DNA of 64,000 nucleotides from Oxyruncus cristatus (lineage: Eukaryota; Chordata; Aves; Passeriformes; Cotingidae): contig VXAY01005269.1 of the NCBI GenBank assembly GCA_013399855.1, positions 328,405 through 392,404 on the forward strand, read 5' to 3'. The notes beneath the pieces are model-generated. The model saw only the letters and a list, made by a program, of their open reading frames with translations, ran no database searches and was not told the origin of the DNA. This document shows positions 14,116 to 27,008 of this stretch, one piece after another; within the stretch, counting starts at the first letter, position 1, and each line of letters begins with the position of its first letter. The position numbers and the translations under genes are program-made.

Positions 14116-14235
14116 TTGAGTGTATAAATACAGCCAGGACTGACTACTCCACCACACAGGGAACTCCTCAGGAGAGAAGTAGCTTGTGCATGTATTCGAT
14201 TTGTGTTTCCTGCCCAGGAAACAAGCTAGGTCAGG

Positions 14236-14545
14236 ATGAATGGCATTGGGTGGGGTGGGAATAGCCAGCTCCACATGCCGTCTGACTCTGGCACGGCGGG
14301 GCTACAGGTCCCATCATCCACTGGGAACCAGTGCAGAGCTGCTCTCCCCAGGTGGGCTGGCATGGGGCCACGCTGGACATGGGCTGGGTGGAGTGGACCC
14401 AGGCGGCCCCGGAGGTGCATGGGGACAGGATGGTGCAGGGGTGGGGGGCGGCTCTGGGGGGGGCGGAAGAGGGGCTGCATCCCAGAAGGGTGGGGGGGTT
14501 GGTGTCTCCCTCCCATGTGTGGCAGTGCTGGCGCACCACATTTTA
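14236..14545. other. GC-rich, G-run island in an AT-rich intron
   Basis: About 310 bp stand out sharply from the surrounding AT-rich intron, with many G runs on the + strand. Because G+C-rich DNA has few stop codons, several frames on both strands stay open for 70-130 codons here. Their low-complexity Gly/Trp or Pro/His composition argues against real coding. A canonical quadruplex pattern lies at 14438-14474. Possible identities are a G-rich minisatellite relic, a fragment of a mobile element, or a small regulatory island; I cannot decide among them. Confidence 0.7.
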
Positions 14546-14908
14546 TGCATATTTGCTTTACTTAGTCAAAATATTTACAAAGAAGGAGAAAGAGAAAAGA
14601 TAATGAAAGAAAATATGATAAACGGTAAGTAACATTAATGGTGACAGGATGTGGAACAATTTCAGTGACCAATGTTCATGTGCAGAGAATTCGAATGCAC
14701 TTTGATTATACAGAAGAGCAAATGCATTAAACCATGAAATGTTAAATTAAACCATGAAATGTATCTATTTCTAATGATGAACTGCGTTACAATAACTCCC
14801 TTAAACCTACAAATCTATCATTTCAGACAATATGACCATAACTGAGTTAGGTTTGTTTGAACATGGTTCATGTCTACAACTTTCTTCAAGGAGCAGCCTT
14901 AATGGCTC

Positions 14909-14929
14909 TGTGTGTGTGTGTGTGTGTGT
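14909..14929. repeat. (TG)n microsatellite
   Basis: Ten TG units plus one T, uninterrupted. Confidence 0.95.
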
Positions 14930-15033
14930 ATGGTGTAGACATGTGTATGGAAAAGACAGGAAGCAATTAAAAAGAGAAAGATATGCTTCCACTTCTCGAG
15001 GAGATTGAAACAGATTTTTAAAAGACCATTGCC

Positions 15034-15149
15034 ACTGCTGTTGATATCTAGAAGAAAGAGCTGAGAAAACTTCTTGTCCACTGAAACTACTGCTGGTGAT
15101 ATCTAGAAGAAAGAGTTGAGAAAACTTCTTGTCCACTGAAACTACTGCT
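15034..15149. repeat. 55-bp tandem duplication, 2.1 copies
   Basis: Copy one is 15034-15088 and copy two is 15089-15143, followed by the first six bases of a third. Each holds GATATCTAGAAGAAAGAG and then CTTGTCCACTGAAACTACTG. The copies differ at only a few bases (for example GAGCTGAG against GAGTTGAG), so the duplication is fairly recent. Its length is not a multiple of three and no coding role is suggested. Confidence 0.95.
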
Positions 15150-17025
15150 AGAATGCAGTCAGGTAGAAAATAATTTTACCTGTAAGAATTTGGCCAGTTT
15201 AAAAGTTATAATGGCATTTTGTAGAGAACGGTGATTCTATTTTCAAGCAGTAAAGTAAAATTTCTTAATGCTTCTTCTCTTTGAATGTAGCACTTCGGGT
15301 GGATAGGGTGGTGAATCTCTGTAACTGTTCTGGCAGTACTACTACTGAGCAGTTTTTCCCAGAATTTTTGATAAAAGAGTCAAAACTGTAAAAAATAATA
15401 AAAAAATAAGAATGGAAAATACAAATGGAAGAAGGATCAGTAGAAATATCTTGCTTCTGACACATTTTCTACCTTTTTTTTGAAGGGCTTCCTTACTTTG
15501 TCTTCAACCTCAAAATGAGAATGTTTAAACCCAATATAAATCCAGTCTGCTTCTTTCCATGATTTTTCTCTCCTCCAGTTTTCTTTCCTCCTGTTCCAAA
15601 TTCTTCCTGTCCCTTCTTTAAAAACCTTAAGTGGAAGTGTTACCTGATTACTGAACCATTAAAGCTGAGTGTGTGACTCTTGGAAAGTTTGACCAGGACA
15701 GAGATGACCGACTGAATTTCCTTTGAAGCATATTTTTGTACTTTTAACTTTGATGGTCCTTCAAAAGAAAGACGCTGTTTCACCTCCCATGCTTGTCTAC
15801 AACGTTCAACAGGCAGTCAGAGAACTTCCACTTGCAAATCTAAATTATAAAACTTAACTATGATTTTCCTGTGCCCAGTTCTTTCTTCAAAACTGAAAAC
15901 TTCAGAAGACAGCACAGTGACTAATCTGCTTGCTCTTCCTAAGGACCACTCCAGGGGATTAGCTGATTGTGTGGCAGTAGTCAGTTGTGGCAGCAGTGGT
16001 TCAGGGAAATAGTCCCATTTCTTTATATGCATTGCTGATCAATGAATGCCAAAAATAGTATGTTGTGAAGCAGTGTGATTGTAGAAGTGTAAAGACATGT
16101 CCAAAAAATAAATCTTAAACTCTCCAGTGCTACTTATATGTCTTATAAATTATATTAGGAGGCTGATGGTGGATGGAGGTAGTTGGTATGGGTACCCAAA
16201 ACCTGAAAGAGACAAAAGCCTGGTACTGGGCTGAATTACTTAAGAATGGATGGTATTGGGATCTAGGATGTTTGCTTGCAATGCCCTCCTGGAATCCAGG
16301 CATTCATTATTTCCTTATTACCAGAAGAGCTAATAGGAAGCTTACGAATTATGTCATTGGAATTGAATAACATATTTTACAAACAGGACTTACACAACCA
16401 GTGACAACAGTAAGAACTTATTTTAAGCTGTATAATTATGTAGCAGGTGGGGACAGAGAAAAGTTGACAAGAATATTGTCAAACTCGGTGTTTTCCAACT
16501 TCAACCTTAGCAAGGTGAATGTTACAGACACTAAGGAAGATAGCCGATATTAATTTTACAGATGACGTGTGGTATTAGAAATCTCACCATCTGTAAGCTG
16601 CAATGAGTTAATTCTATTTCTGTTTTGAGCCTGATATCTGATTAGTTTAAATATCTTTCAATTAGTGGAATGATCCTCTGACTATCGGGTCTTCTATCAA
16701 GGGGTTTTAATGAGTATCAAGTCAGATGATTAAGGTAGAATGATTCTATAGTAAACATGAACGCTTCAGATGTCAAGTTAACAAAGTGAAAGCTTTTCCA
16801 GGAAATAAGCAACATCAACTGAAAGTTCATGGTTTCAGAGGACTAAACAGCTTCATTAAACTCTATTAATGGTCCCTGTAGATAAATTTTGCATTTAAAT
16901 TAATGTCTTCCTTCTGGAGAAAGCAGTATTACTGAGCTTCAACCAATGATGCAAAGAGATTTACATGAGCTGAACATCTGTGATTCCCTGACTACTGACC
17001 TCCTAAATAAGATTTTTTTTTTTAG

Positions 17026-17277
<252 letters not shown>

Positions 17278-20200
17278 TAATAAGAACCAACATTCATATG
17301 TTTTTGAGAATTGCAACTACATGAACTTTCACTCCTGTTTACACTTTTCAGTATAAAGAGACCTCCTAACTTTCCAAAGAAGAAATTAATATATGTCATG
17401 ACAGGATAAATAATCTGTTAATCTGTCATTTTTTTTATTTACATACTGCTACACATTCAGGAGACAGAGCACTTTGTCCTCAAAATTATTTTTTTTTTAA
17501 TGTACCGTGACTTAATTTATTTACTTTCTGGATTTTCAGAGGTACATTTTGGAAAAACTAAACCTTTTCAAAGATTCCTTCTGTGAATCTGATTTCAGTA
17601 TGGCTGAGAGATGATGGATTCATTTTTTCATGTTTTTCCATAAGCAGAATTTAGAACAGCTTTAGAAATTATTTTGCCTGTAGAAAAGCATATATGCTCT
17701 TGTGTCATTTAATTTTCATTACATTAAATTATAAGATTTATTATGTCATCAGGATTGTCCAATGGTATAAGAAATACATTCTCACTTTTATTTGCTTCTG
17801 AAAGGAAACACTGCGAGGGTTCTCTCTTGAATTTGGAGAAAGATTGTAATGATTCACAACTGCCATAAAATAATTTTGACTGTATAGTGTAATCAAGGTT
17901 TGCTAAATATTGCTAAGGCAAAGCAAAGTCAGTGTGGGTGGATGAAGGCTATGCAGTGAGCATTGACCTGTGTTGTACATCAAAGGCAGTGAACTTATTC
18001 CAGATTTACATTTTGTAAAGGTGTAGTAGACCAACACTTTAGTTTTGCAATTTTTCAGTGTCAAAGAAACTATTTAGAAAGAGTATATGTGTAGACAGCA
18101 TGGGTAACTCTCAGAATTCTGTAAAATGTCATTAATGTTGAATTTTCCAATCTGGTACTACTCTGGTCTTTATTTAAATTTTTCACCCCATGGTAGCCAT
18201 TTGCTCTCTGCATATCTCAAAAACAACATACATATGGTTCTAGAACTCCTTTTGTCCTCATAGGTTTCTAAAGTAGGACAACAACTAATATTCAACTTTT
18301 TCTGGTTTTAAATATTAGAGTTGCAACAAAAAAGAAGTTATATTTCAGTTACAGAGATGTGCAATTCAGCATTCTTTTATGAAATTTTAATACTTTAAAT
18401 CAGAAAATATTATGCTCCCCTTTGCTGATGAATATTCATAAATCAACGTTTATGGTTAAGATGTCCACCTCTTCTGTACCTTTGGACAAATAATTTCAAC
18501 TTGTTCTTACTTTTTAAACCCTGAATATTGGAGGATTGTTTTTTTTGTTTTGCATCCTTTACTTTTTGCACCAAACATATTTGAAAATTTCTGAGCTGGA
18601 AGACTGAAAAATGGCCTTGAAGGTACATTTTGCAGCTTTTCCTTACATCCAATTTCAAGAAATTAACATAAGTAACAAAATTAAAATAAGAAAAAATATT
18701 TTATGTAGTTTCTCCTTAAGCCTCTTATGAAAGTTTTAGAAAAGTAATTTTAGTAAAACATGATATGTGGGATCATGCAGAAGAAATATTGTCAGAATAT
18801 CTGTACTCTAAAGACTAATGACTTACAAGCAATGCAAATTTTCAGGATATTCAGTGAGAAATCACATGTTATTAGCATCCTGGAAGCAGAAAATAACACT
18901 TAGTATGGGGCTTTGCCAAATACGCTCTATTATATATTATAGTGAGATAACAAATAAGATTTAACTATTTATTCAGAATATTTACAACTAATTCCAGCAT
19001 TTTAATTTTGTGTAAGTCTACCTTGCTATATAAAAATAAATTTAGTGGTACTTTAGCTCTTTGAGTTACATTAAAATTCTTCCTATGCAGAGTGATTCAT
19101 CAATCCCCCACTGGTGAACATCATCTCATAATTGTCTGAAAAGAATTCCCAGTACAATCTATGCAACTGATTCAATATCTGAAATTTCAGAAGGTTTAAC
19201 TTCTGGAAGTAACTGGTGCCTCTTTAGTTAGACCACAAAAACTATCAGGCACGTAGGAGACACCTCATATTAACAGAAAATTGAGTTGGTGTTTTGTTTG
19301 GATGTATGAAAGAGCTTTTTTAACGTTCAGTGATTGACATCCATTGCAAAATTATGGATACACATTACTGGATATTATTTTTATGGGTAATGTTGCTAAA
19401 AAGATAGTTCTATTTTTTCAAAGATTACTGAAGTTTTCCTTTTAAAAATCAAATACTTTGCAAACTCAGAGTTGAAAGCAATCTGTTGTTATAAGGTAAC
19501 TGCCATAATGACCAGTTTTCTATTGCCTTCTTAGCATATCTCTTGAGGTTGGACTGTGTAAGGAGAACTTAGATATATTCTCAGTGTGAAACTCTTTTTA
19601 CCCATGCAAGGCCCTTGTATCAATGTTTTTATTTCGGTCTCTCTCTTCTGTTTTATGCAGAGAACAGATTTTTATAATTTGTATGGGTTATTAATAGTCA
19701 TATTCCATCTCCCTTTGATTTCTAATCTCCTTAGAAAACTTATCTAACAAAATTATTTCATGTTCCTTTCCTCCTAAGTCTGCCCTGTACCTGCTGGCAT
19801 TCCCCCAGCACTCTGTGTGGTAATACACTCTCACTGGTTGTGCTTCCAAAAGTCTTCTCCAGACTCCTTCTTCCTCACGTCTTTCCTACCTTTTATATCA
19901 CCCGTTTTTCCTGTAAAACCTTGTTCTCCTTTTACTTTTACAATGACACGTTCCTGAGCTTTATCTCCTTATTTTATGGCCTCTTTCTTTCAGTGCATTG
20001 TGTATTTACTTTTCCAAATCCCAGGAGCTGATACTCTCTTCGATTTCCTACAGGCATTTTCTTATCTATTTTATCTCATCTGTTCACAAAGTTTGAGTTC
20101 TTCCTTTGTGCCAATGTGCCTTGCAAAAGTGTACCTTTTTGCCTTATTTCCCTTTTCCCAGCCCAAATGCCAGATGTCGTCTGTGACCTTTTCTTTTGGA

Positions 20201-21282
20201 TGTCTCATTCTAAACACAAATTTAACAGGTTTTTTTTTCTGCTTTTCTTCAGTATAAAAGTTACCAATGAAAACAGTCCTATCAAGCAATGGAAGGAGTA
20301 GTCTTTTTCCTAAGACTTTCATATAATAAAAATGCAAAAACACATGCCTGAGAAGTTTGGCAGTCTTTAAGAAGTGCTATGACAGTCAGCAACTTTCATG
20401 GTTGCTTTGGGTTGGGTTTTTTAAGTCAAATTGCCATCCTCCTCCTCAGCCCCCTCCATACCCCTTTAATTGCCATATTCTTAAAACCTCAGCTTTTCAG
20501 TATCAGTAATTTGCTTTCAATGATACATATTTGCCCTACCTGTAAGTTTACTGTAGAAATGCACTCTACTTTCCACCTGCTTAATAATATCTATGATCAT
20601 TTGTACTTCTGCAAAGCAACTCAATACCTAAAATTTGCCTCTTTAATCATATTAATGGTCTTTTCAATATACAGGAAAAGGTTTATTTTAGTTTTTTTAA
20701 TAAACACTGTGATTCCTTCAGAAACTGTTTCTTAAGCAGTTTAGTGGGAGCTTTATTTTAATATTCCAACTTACAATGAACTACATTTTGGTAAACAAGT
20801 CAAGAGTTCCATTGTCCTTTTGGGGGAAACTGATTGAACTGATCAAACTGAAAATTCAAGACTCCAATTCTAAACTCCAGTGTGGTTATGGCTGGGTCAG
20901 TTCTTTTTCATTTCTGCGTATGAAATTTCTATAATACACTTGACCATATGCTGGAATTTAGTGGGAATACAAGATTCTAGATAGGAAAATAACAAATCAA
21001 ATTAGTCTGTGACTACTTTTAGATCTCTAATCTGTATGCTAACATGTAATAACTTGAGTTACATAGATGTAGAGTTCTACCACTATAGTCTTTGCTAAAA
21101 TTCCCCTGTTGAATTTGACTCATTCCAAAAAGCTTCCTTTAACCTTTATTCTAAATCTATTTGTTGTTTTTTGGTTTTTTTCATTGTGAAAATTTTGAAC
21201 TCTGTTTTAAAACAACTATCTTAGCACAGATTTTCTCAACTTTATTCCAGCATTATTAAAAAAATGTGTGCAATATGTAGCA

Positions 21283-21540
21283 AGCACAGAATTGCATGAT
21301 AGTTGAGGTGGGAAGGCATCTCGGAGATTGTCTGGTCCAATGTCCCCTTCTAAAGCAGGATCAGATTGAATGGCTTTCCCAGGACCATGAACAGATGTGT
21401 GCTGAATATCATGAAGAATGGAGACTCCACAACTTATCTGGGCAGTCTGTTCCAGTGTTTGACTGCTCACAAAGCGAACAATGCTTTTTCTTAAACAGAA
21501 TTTCATGTTTCAGGTTGACCTGTCTGTTGGCAAAGATGCC
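21283..21540 (-). mobile_element. CR1 LINE 3' fragment, minus orientation
   Basis: On the + strand this reads GTTGAGGTGGGAAGGCATCT, then GGTCCAATGTCCCCTTCTAA, then GGAGACTCCACAACTTATCT and GGGCAGTCTGTTCCAGTG. This is the reverse complement of the well-known avian CR1 3' region. The element's 3' end lies at the low coordinate. It is 5'-truncated, as is usual for CR1, and carries no intact reverse transcriptase. Divergence from the remembered consensus is moderate, so the copy is old. Confidence 0.9.
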
Positions 21541-23435
21541 TTCACCCTCAAAATAATATGAACTAAAAGTTGGACTACAGCCTTTCCCACCCCAGATTAA
21601 ACTGTGTGGTATGGCTTAACGGGCTTGCTTTTTCTGGCTTCTTAGTAATCCTTAGGTCTATATAGATTTCTAAGGAAACAGATTTATTTTGATTATGTAT
21701 CATTTGTTGGAGAGAGGAGTTGTTCTTTTCAGTGTGTTGAAGTGAAATACCATGTGCCAAACATTTTGCATTCCAGATTTTTTATGTTAAAAATGTCTAC
21801 TTGGAGCAGCTATGATCTCTTCTAAGAAATTCTGCAATGTACACTTTGATTTATTCTGTTTAATTACTGTCTCAGCTATTTCATGATTGCTCAAGCTACA
21901 GCAGTGAATATTCAGGAGGCAACTTTTCATTTTAAAGCTTCTTACACCTGTCAGAAGGCAGGATATTGAGATGGGGAACATACAGTCAGATGTACAATAA
22001 TCAAAGCAGATAAAATTGTTTCAGGATGCCCGGGGCACCATGCAGTTCTGTTGATGAAGGAGGCAGGATAAAAGCACAGTTTTATCCCAAAATTCCCACT
22101 GCCCAAAGGAAGAACATATTGAGGAAGCCTTTATTTTGCAATGACTCAGTTACATCTTCTCTAGGATGACTTTGTTCCTGGCTTATCATCAAAGTAAGAA
22201 GGGTCTGCGACTCTTCTACCATCAGTAAAGAGAAAATCCTTTCCTCCTGATCAGTGCATGATAGTTTAAACACTTCGGGAACAAAAATAGAGCTGCCTTT
22301 CTCTACCTGTTCTTTCTGGTATTTGTGACCATGTAGATGCTCTCTTTCTTCCCTTTTCACCTTCTTATGCAAGCAAATAAATTGTATTTGAGCCTTGAAT
22401 CTTTAGAGACTTATCAATCTTTGTAGCTCGTGCTTTAGCTTTTCACCAGGTATTAAATGCAAGTGGCAGTTCCATTCCAGCAGTTCTCAGAGAGGTGCAG
22501 GACATGTTCTGAACGTAAGGGAAAAGTGTCCTTTGTGGTGCATGTGGAATGAAAATGAGGAAAAGAAAAGCAAAATCTGATGCAGGGAAGATGACCATAT
22601 TCTGGGATATCCTGGAAGGTTGAGAGAATATATGCTTTAGCCACTGAATAGTTCATTGTCTCACCAGTTACTAGATAAAAATGCAATGCATCTGTTTTGT
22701 TTTGTTTTTAATTTTGCTGTCAGAATGGTGGAAAATACTGCAGACATTCATTTTAGAGTTTGGAAGCTCAACCATGTAAGACTGACAACAGAAAACATGG
22801 AAGAAGCAGGGAATATGTTTAGTATGTGTGTTGCCAATTAGAAAAGCTCTTCAGAGTTGGGTGTGTGTGGTAGGTGACTTTTAAAGGAGGTAGAGGGTTT
22901 ACAACCTTTCTATATAATTTACAACCTTATTTCTATGGAAAAAATCTGAAAAGGGTGAAATGTCTTTAAAGACGTTCATTGGCCCAGACTCAGCCTATTA
23001 TGTTACATTTTATTAAGAGACCACGAGGACTAGAATGCATATTGCATGTAGACTTTGTGTTCAGGAAGATAAATAGGAGGACTTGGACCATTTGCAGAAT
23101 TTAACCCTAACTGCAGTTACAGTGCATGTAGTTCCTGCTGTAGTTCCTCAGAGCAGTTCTGAGGTTCTGTAAAGACTCAGTAAATGAGACTATTACAAGT
23201 GACTTTTGCATAGCTGTAGAAAAGATGATTTTAAAACTACCAAGCATCCATCCTAAGTTGTATAATTAAGGTTGTAAGCAGTGTTAGTTTATGACCAGTC
23301 ACCTTCATAGTCTGAAAATCTCATTCTTTTAGAGATAAACGGAGATACTTTCTGGGTGTTTTAATGCCCACATGAAACATATATACAGACTTTACAGGGT
23401 TTTGAACTTATAGATGTCTTAGCTGTTAAATCTTC

Positions 23436-23459
23436 TTTTTTTTTTTTTTTTTTTTTTTT
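23436..23459. repeat. Poly-T run
   Basis: Twenty-four uninterrupted T. I see no mobile-element body next to it that would make it a reverse-oriented tail. Confidence 0.9.
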
Positions 23460-24520
23460 ACATCTATTCCCTCCCACTGTTTTAACTCAGGACGAGTTGC
23501 ACTGACCAAAAATCTTTTTTATATGTGACTTGTCTAGTTCTGTATTGTAGATAAATCTATTAAGAAAACAAGTCTTCATTCTCAAAGACTCGCTTTCATC
23601 GCAAGATAGCAATTAGTCAAGTACACATATTCTTATTTTCACTTAAGTGAGCAAGGTGTACTTTACTGTCAATTTCTGTACAAATCTTTTTTTTTTTAAA
23701 TTATTTGTGCAAACATCAATGGTTTTGAAATTATGATCACTTTTCTTGAATATTCTGGAGGACAAAAGATCAGTAAATAAAGTACTTGATTGAATTCATG
23801 GAATTAAAGGAAAAAAGAAAACTTTTAGGATATTACGTATTTAAATACTACACTCACACAGAAAGAGAGATTAACACTTGCTCAAGTCAATGAAAAGTTT
23901 CTCAGTGACTCAATTTGAATTATTTAAGTTCTAGGGGTTCTTCAAAAATATTTCAAATATTCTCATTATTACTGTTATGGTTTTGTTCATTATGATAAAT
24001 GAACATATCACTTTCTCATGAGCTAATGTTCACTGTGGGAAATACAAACTGTTACAGGAAATAACAGTACCATCAAAAAACAGCTGGAAGTGAGTAATAA
24101 CCCAGCTGTAAATTCAACGCTACATTTTGTTCTCTAAGAACTACATATGACCACTCACTTCAGTTCAATCAATAGACATGTTTCAAATTTGATGGCATAA
24201 TAAAAATAACAATTTTCCCATTTGTGAGACAACTCTCTCTAGAGTAGTAGCAGTAATAAGCTGGCAAAGAAACTATTTTTACACAATTATGAAATAGTTA
24301 TTTTTGAGATGGAATATTTTATGTTATTATAAGAGTTTTGTAACTTTTAGGAAGTAGTTTTAATAAATGAGAAAATAGCTTAAAGGAATTCACTTTCAGA
24401 GTTATTCCACTGAAACTCAGTCTATTGGAACAGTTGAAGAAAGGTGTATTTGCTTGGATTTTTTTTTTTCCAATTCTGTATATTATGAGATAGTCACAAA
24501 TACAGGCATCTAAAAAGGAA

Positions 24521-24539
24521 TATTTATTTATTTATTTAT
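24521..24539. repeat. (TTTA)n short tandem repeat
   Basis: About four and a half perfect TTTA units. Confidence 0.85.
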
Positions 24540-24626
24540 GAATGTACACCTATCCACCCCTAAAATGGAAGAGGAGAAAGAACCCTTCTTCTGGTTTTGT
24601 GCGTCTCCTCCTACCTTTTTTTTTTT

Positions 24627-24627
24627 N
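24627..24627. other. Single ambiguous base (N)
   Basis: One N directly after a run of T, the usual place for an unresolved homopolymer call. Confidence 0.98.
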
Positions 24628-26754
24628 TGGAAGAATCAGCAGTCCAAAATGAGGTTAAACATTTTTAATTTCATAAGCATACAACTTTTTAAAGGTCTTT
24701 CTGATTCATAAAAACTGTAATAGTAATGTTTTGCTCCTTTTCTCTGCCTGTTCAAGGCTGAATTTTCTCTGAAGGTATAATGCTAAAATTATGATAATCA
24801 TACCATTGATTCTGTGTAAAATTAGCCCCTTTAAAAAATGTTCTGTAATAATGTTTACAGCGTAGAACTGACTTGTACATTAAACATATCTTTTTATTGA
24901 ATCCCTTAATCAGTTAACAGAATAAAAAAAGCAGCTAGAAGTTCACCTAGATCCACCATACAGCTTACAGTTATGTGAATATTTGGTTGCTGTTTACAAA
25001 AAGAATGGGTCATACAGCCAGCAGACTCCCTGCAGCCCATTGCCAATGGTAGTGCTTTTATTCTGTTGTTAATACCAAAGCAGGCTGTTATCCGTTTTCT
25101 CTTTAATTGCAACTGCTCATGTGCTGTCCCCTCCAAAATAATAACTGAAAATTTGCTAAAGATTTTAAAAAGCCTAGAAAAAATTTGTGCCACCCTTCCA
25201 TACAATCTGTTTTCAAAGTTTTTTTTCAGAATTCAGAATTGCTTTACCCCGATTGCAGCCTTCAGAATTTCCTTGGTGGTTTGGTTTTTTTGAGGACCGC
25301 CTATGAAATATGTTTTGTGTTAATGATACCGGATTTGATTTAGTATCACTGTGTTTCCTGTAGACATAATTGTATTTATTTTTATTGCACGTGGGTTATT
25401 TCCCTGCCTGATTTCAGAATACAGCATAAGAAAAAACACCCAGGTACGTGAACATGACAGTCCCTCTGTATTTTGAGGAGGGAAGGGTCCCACCATCAGT
25501 GAGAAGTCACAGTGTTAATCTGCTGCTATGCCTTTTCACAGGGCTCCACTGTGTGCATGGAGCAGCATCATGGGTTACTTGCTCTTTCATCTCATGATTG
25601 ACTTTAGCTTTGTAAACAATGAAAAAAATCAAAATGTTCTTAGCTACTCTGCCAATTTATCCAGTCCTTTGAGTAAGATGTTAGTAGAATAAAAAGTTTA
25701 TTTTTTTATTCCTCATGCTTGCTCCTGGCTTGCCTCTCATAAGAGCTAAGATGAAGTAATCACATTTTTTTTTTGAGAACCTATATATAAAAGTGTGCAT
25801 TACACTGTTAAATAAACCTAAAAATGACAATTTTTCCAGAGAACATCCACTGTGGGGTCCATGGAAATCTGGAACTCACTGCTTTTCTTCAGAAGTCTTC
25901 CTTGCAAAGTGTTTAAAGATATCTATATCTATACTAATTTTCCTACTTTTGCCCTGTCGAGGTTACTGCATTTCATGACTTGAGAGGGTCATATTTATAC
26001 TGTTTGAAGATGATAGTCAATGTGTCTGAATTAATCTTACCCTAAGACTAACAGCCCCACCTGCCAAGCAAACAGGACAGCATTGGCAATTAAGTAGTTG
26101 AGGGTGGAATATAACTTTGAGCATGGAGTTAACATGGTTGTGAAAATATAAAAAAGCAGTGAACATAGTCTTGTCCCTAGTGGTGAACCTGTCTTTCAAT
26201 AGCTACTGTACTCAAGGGAGAGAAAAAAAGTTGCAGAAATACTGCTAAGAGGTCCACATCTGCAGCCTCACAGCCTCTAGAATAAGTCTGTCACATTGAT
26301 TTTTGTAGAACTACCTCCTGTGAATCAAGTTACTCAGGTGTGCACGTGTTTCCACGACTAAACTTTCAGGCTACTTTATATCATTCCTCTCTACTTCATT
26401 CACATACTGGATGTATCTTGTGTTCTGGGTTAAATTTGAGAGGTGCAGGTTGCTTTTATTAATTTTCTAAGTTTATGTTTTAGGTAAACAAAGACAAGTC
26501 TCTTTGATTTTCCTGTGTAATATGAACAAAATGCTAGATATTAATTTTCTCTTTTGTGTCCATGAGCACTTGTATTGAAATCTTTCAATGGTAATGATCA
26601 GACTGGGAAAAGATTCCATACAAGAGCACATTGGGTATGTCATCACACCAGAGGGATATGTAGGTAGTGGGTTTAATTAGTGCATATTCTATCAATGCAT
26701 GAGGGAGAAAAAAATTGAAGGCAGTTCTTTTGAAGGGATACAAATTAATGGTGT

Positions 26755-27008
26755 GACAAATGAGGAAAAAATACCAAGGTTCTGACTATTCTGATTTTAG
26801 GAAAATTTCTTCACCAAAAGTGTTATCAATCATTGGAACAGGCTGCCCAGGGAAGTGTTTGAATCACCACCCCTGGAGGTATATGAAAGACATGTCAATG
26901 TGGCACTTAGGGACATGGGTCAGTGGAGGAATTGGCAGTGCTGGATCAGTGGTTGGACTTCATGATCATAGAGGTATTTTCCAACCTAAATTATTCTATG
27001 ATTTCATT
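26755..27008 (+). mobile_element. CR1 LINE 3' fragment, plus orientation
   Basis: It contains TTAGGAAAATTTCTTCACCA, then CATTGGAACAGGCTGCCCAG, then CACCCCTGGAGGTAT, AGGGACATGG, GGTTGGACTTCATGATC and a terminal TTCCAACC with ATTCTATGATTTCATT. This is the classic CR1 3' end, including the bird-type terminus near the ATTCTATG repeat unit. It is 5'-truncated to about 250 bp and inactive. The short open readings within it are incidental. Confidence 0.93.

Noticed and set aside
14226..14632. Cluster of 70-130-codon open frames on both strands
   Set aside because: Five or more overlapping frames on both strands in one GC-rich block show a lack of stop codons from composition, not coding. The products are low-complexity and have no homology I know.
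16173..16370. 65-codon + strand frame as a CR1 or gene remnant
   Set aside because: I could not line it up with any CR1 segment or protein family.
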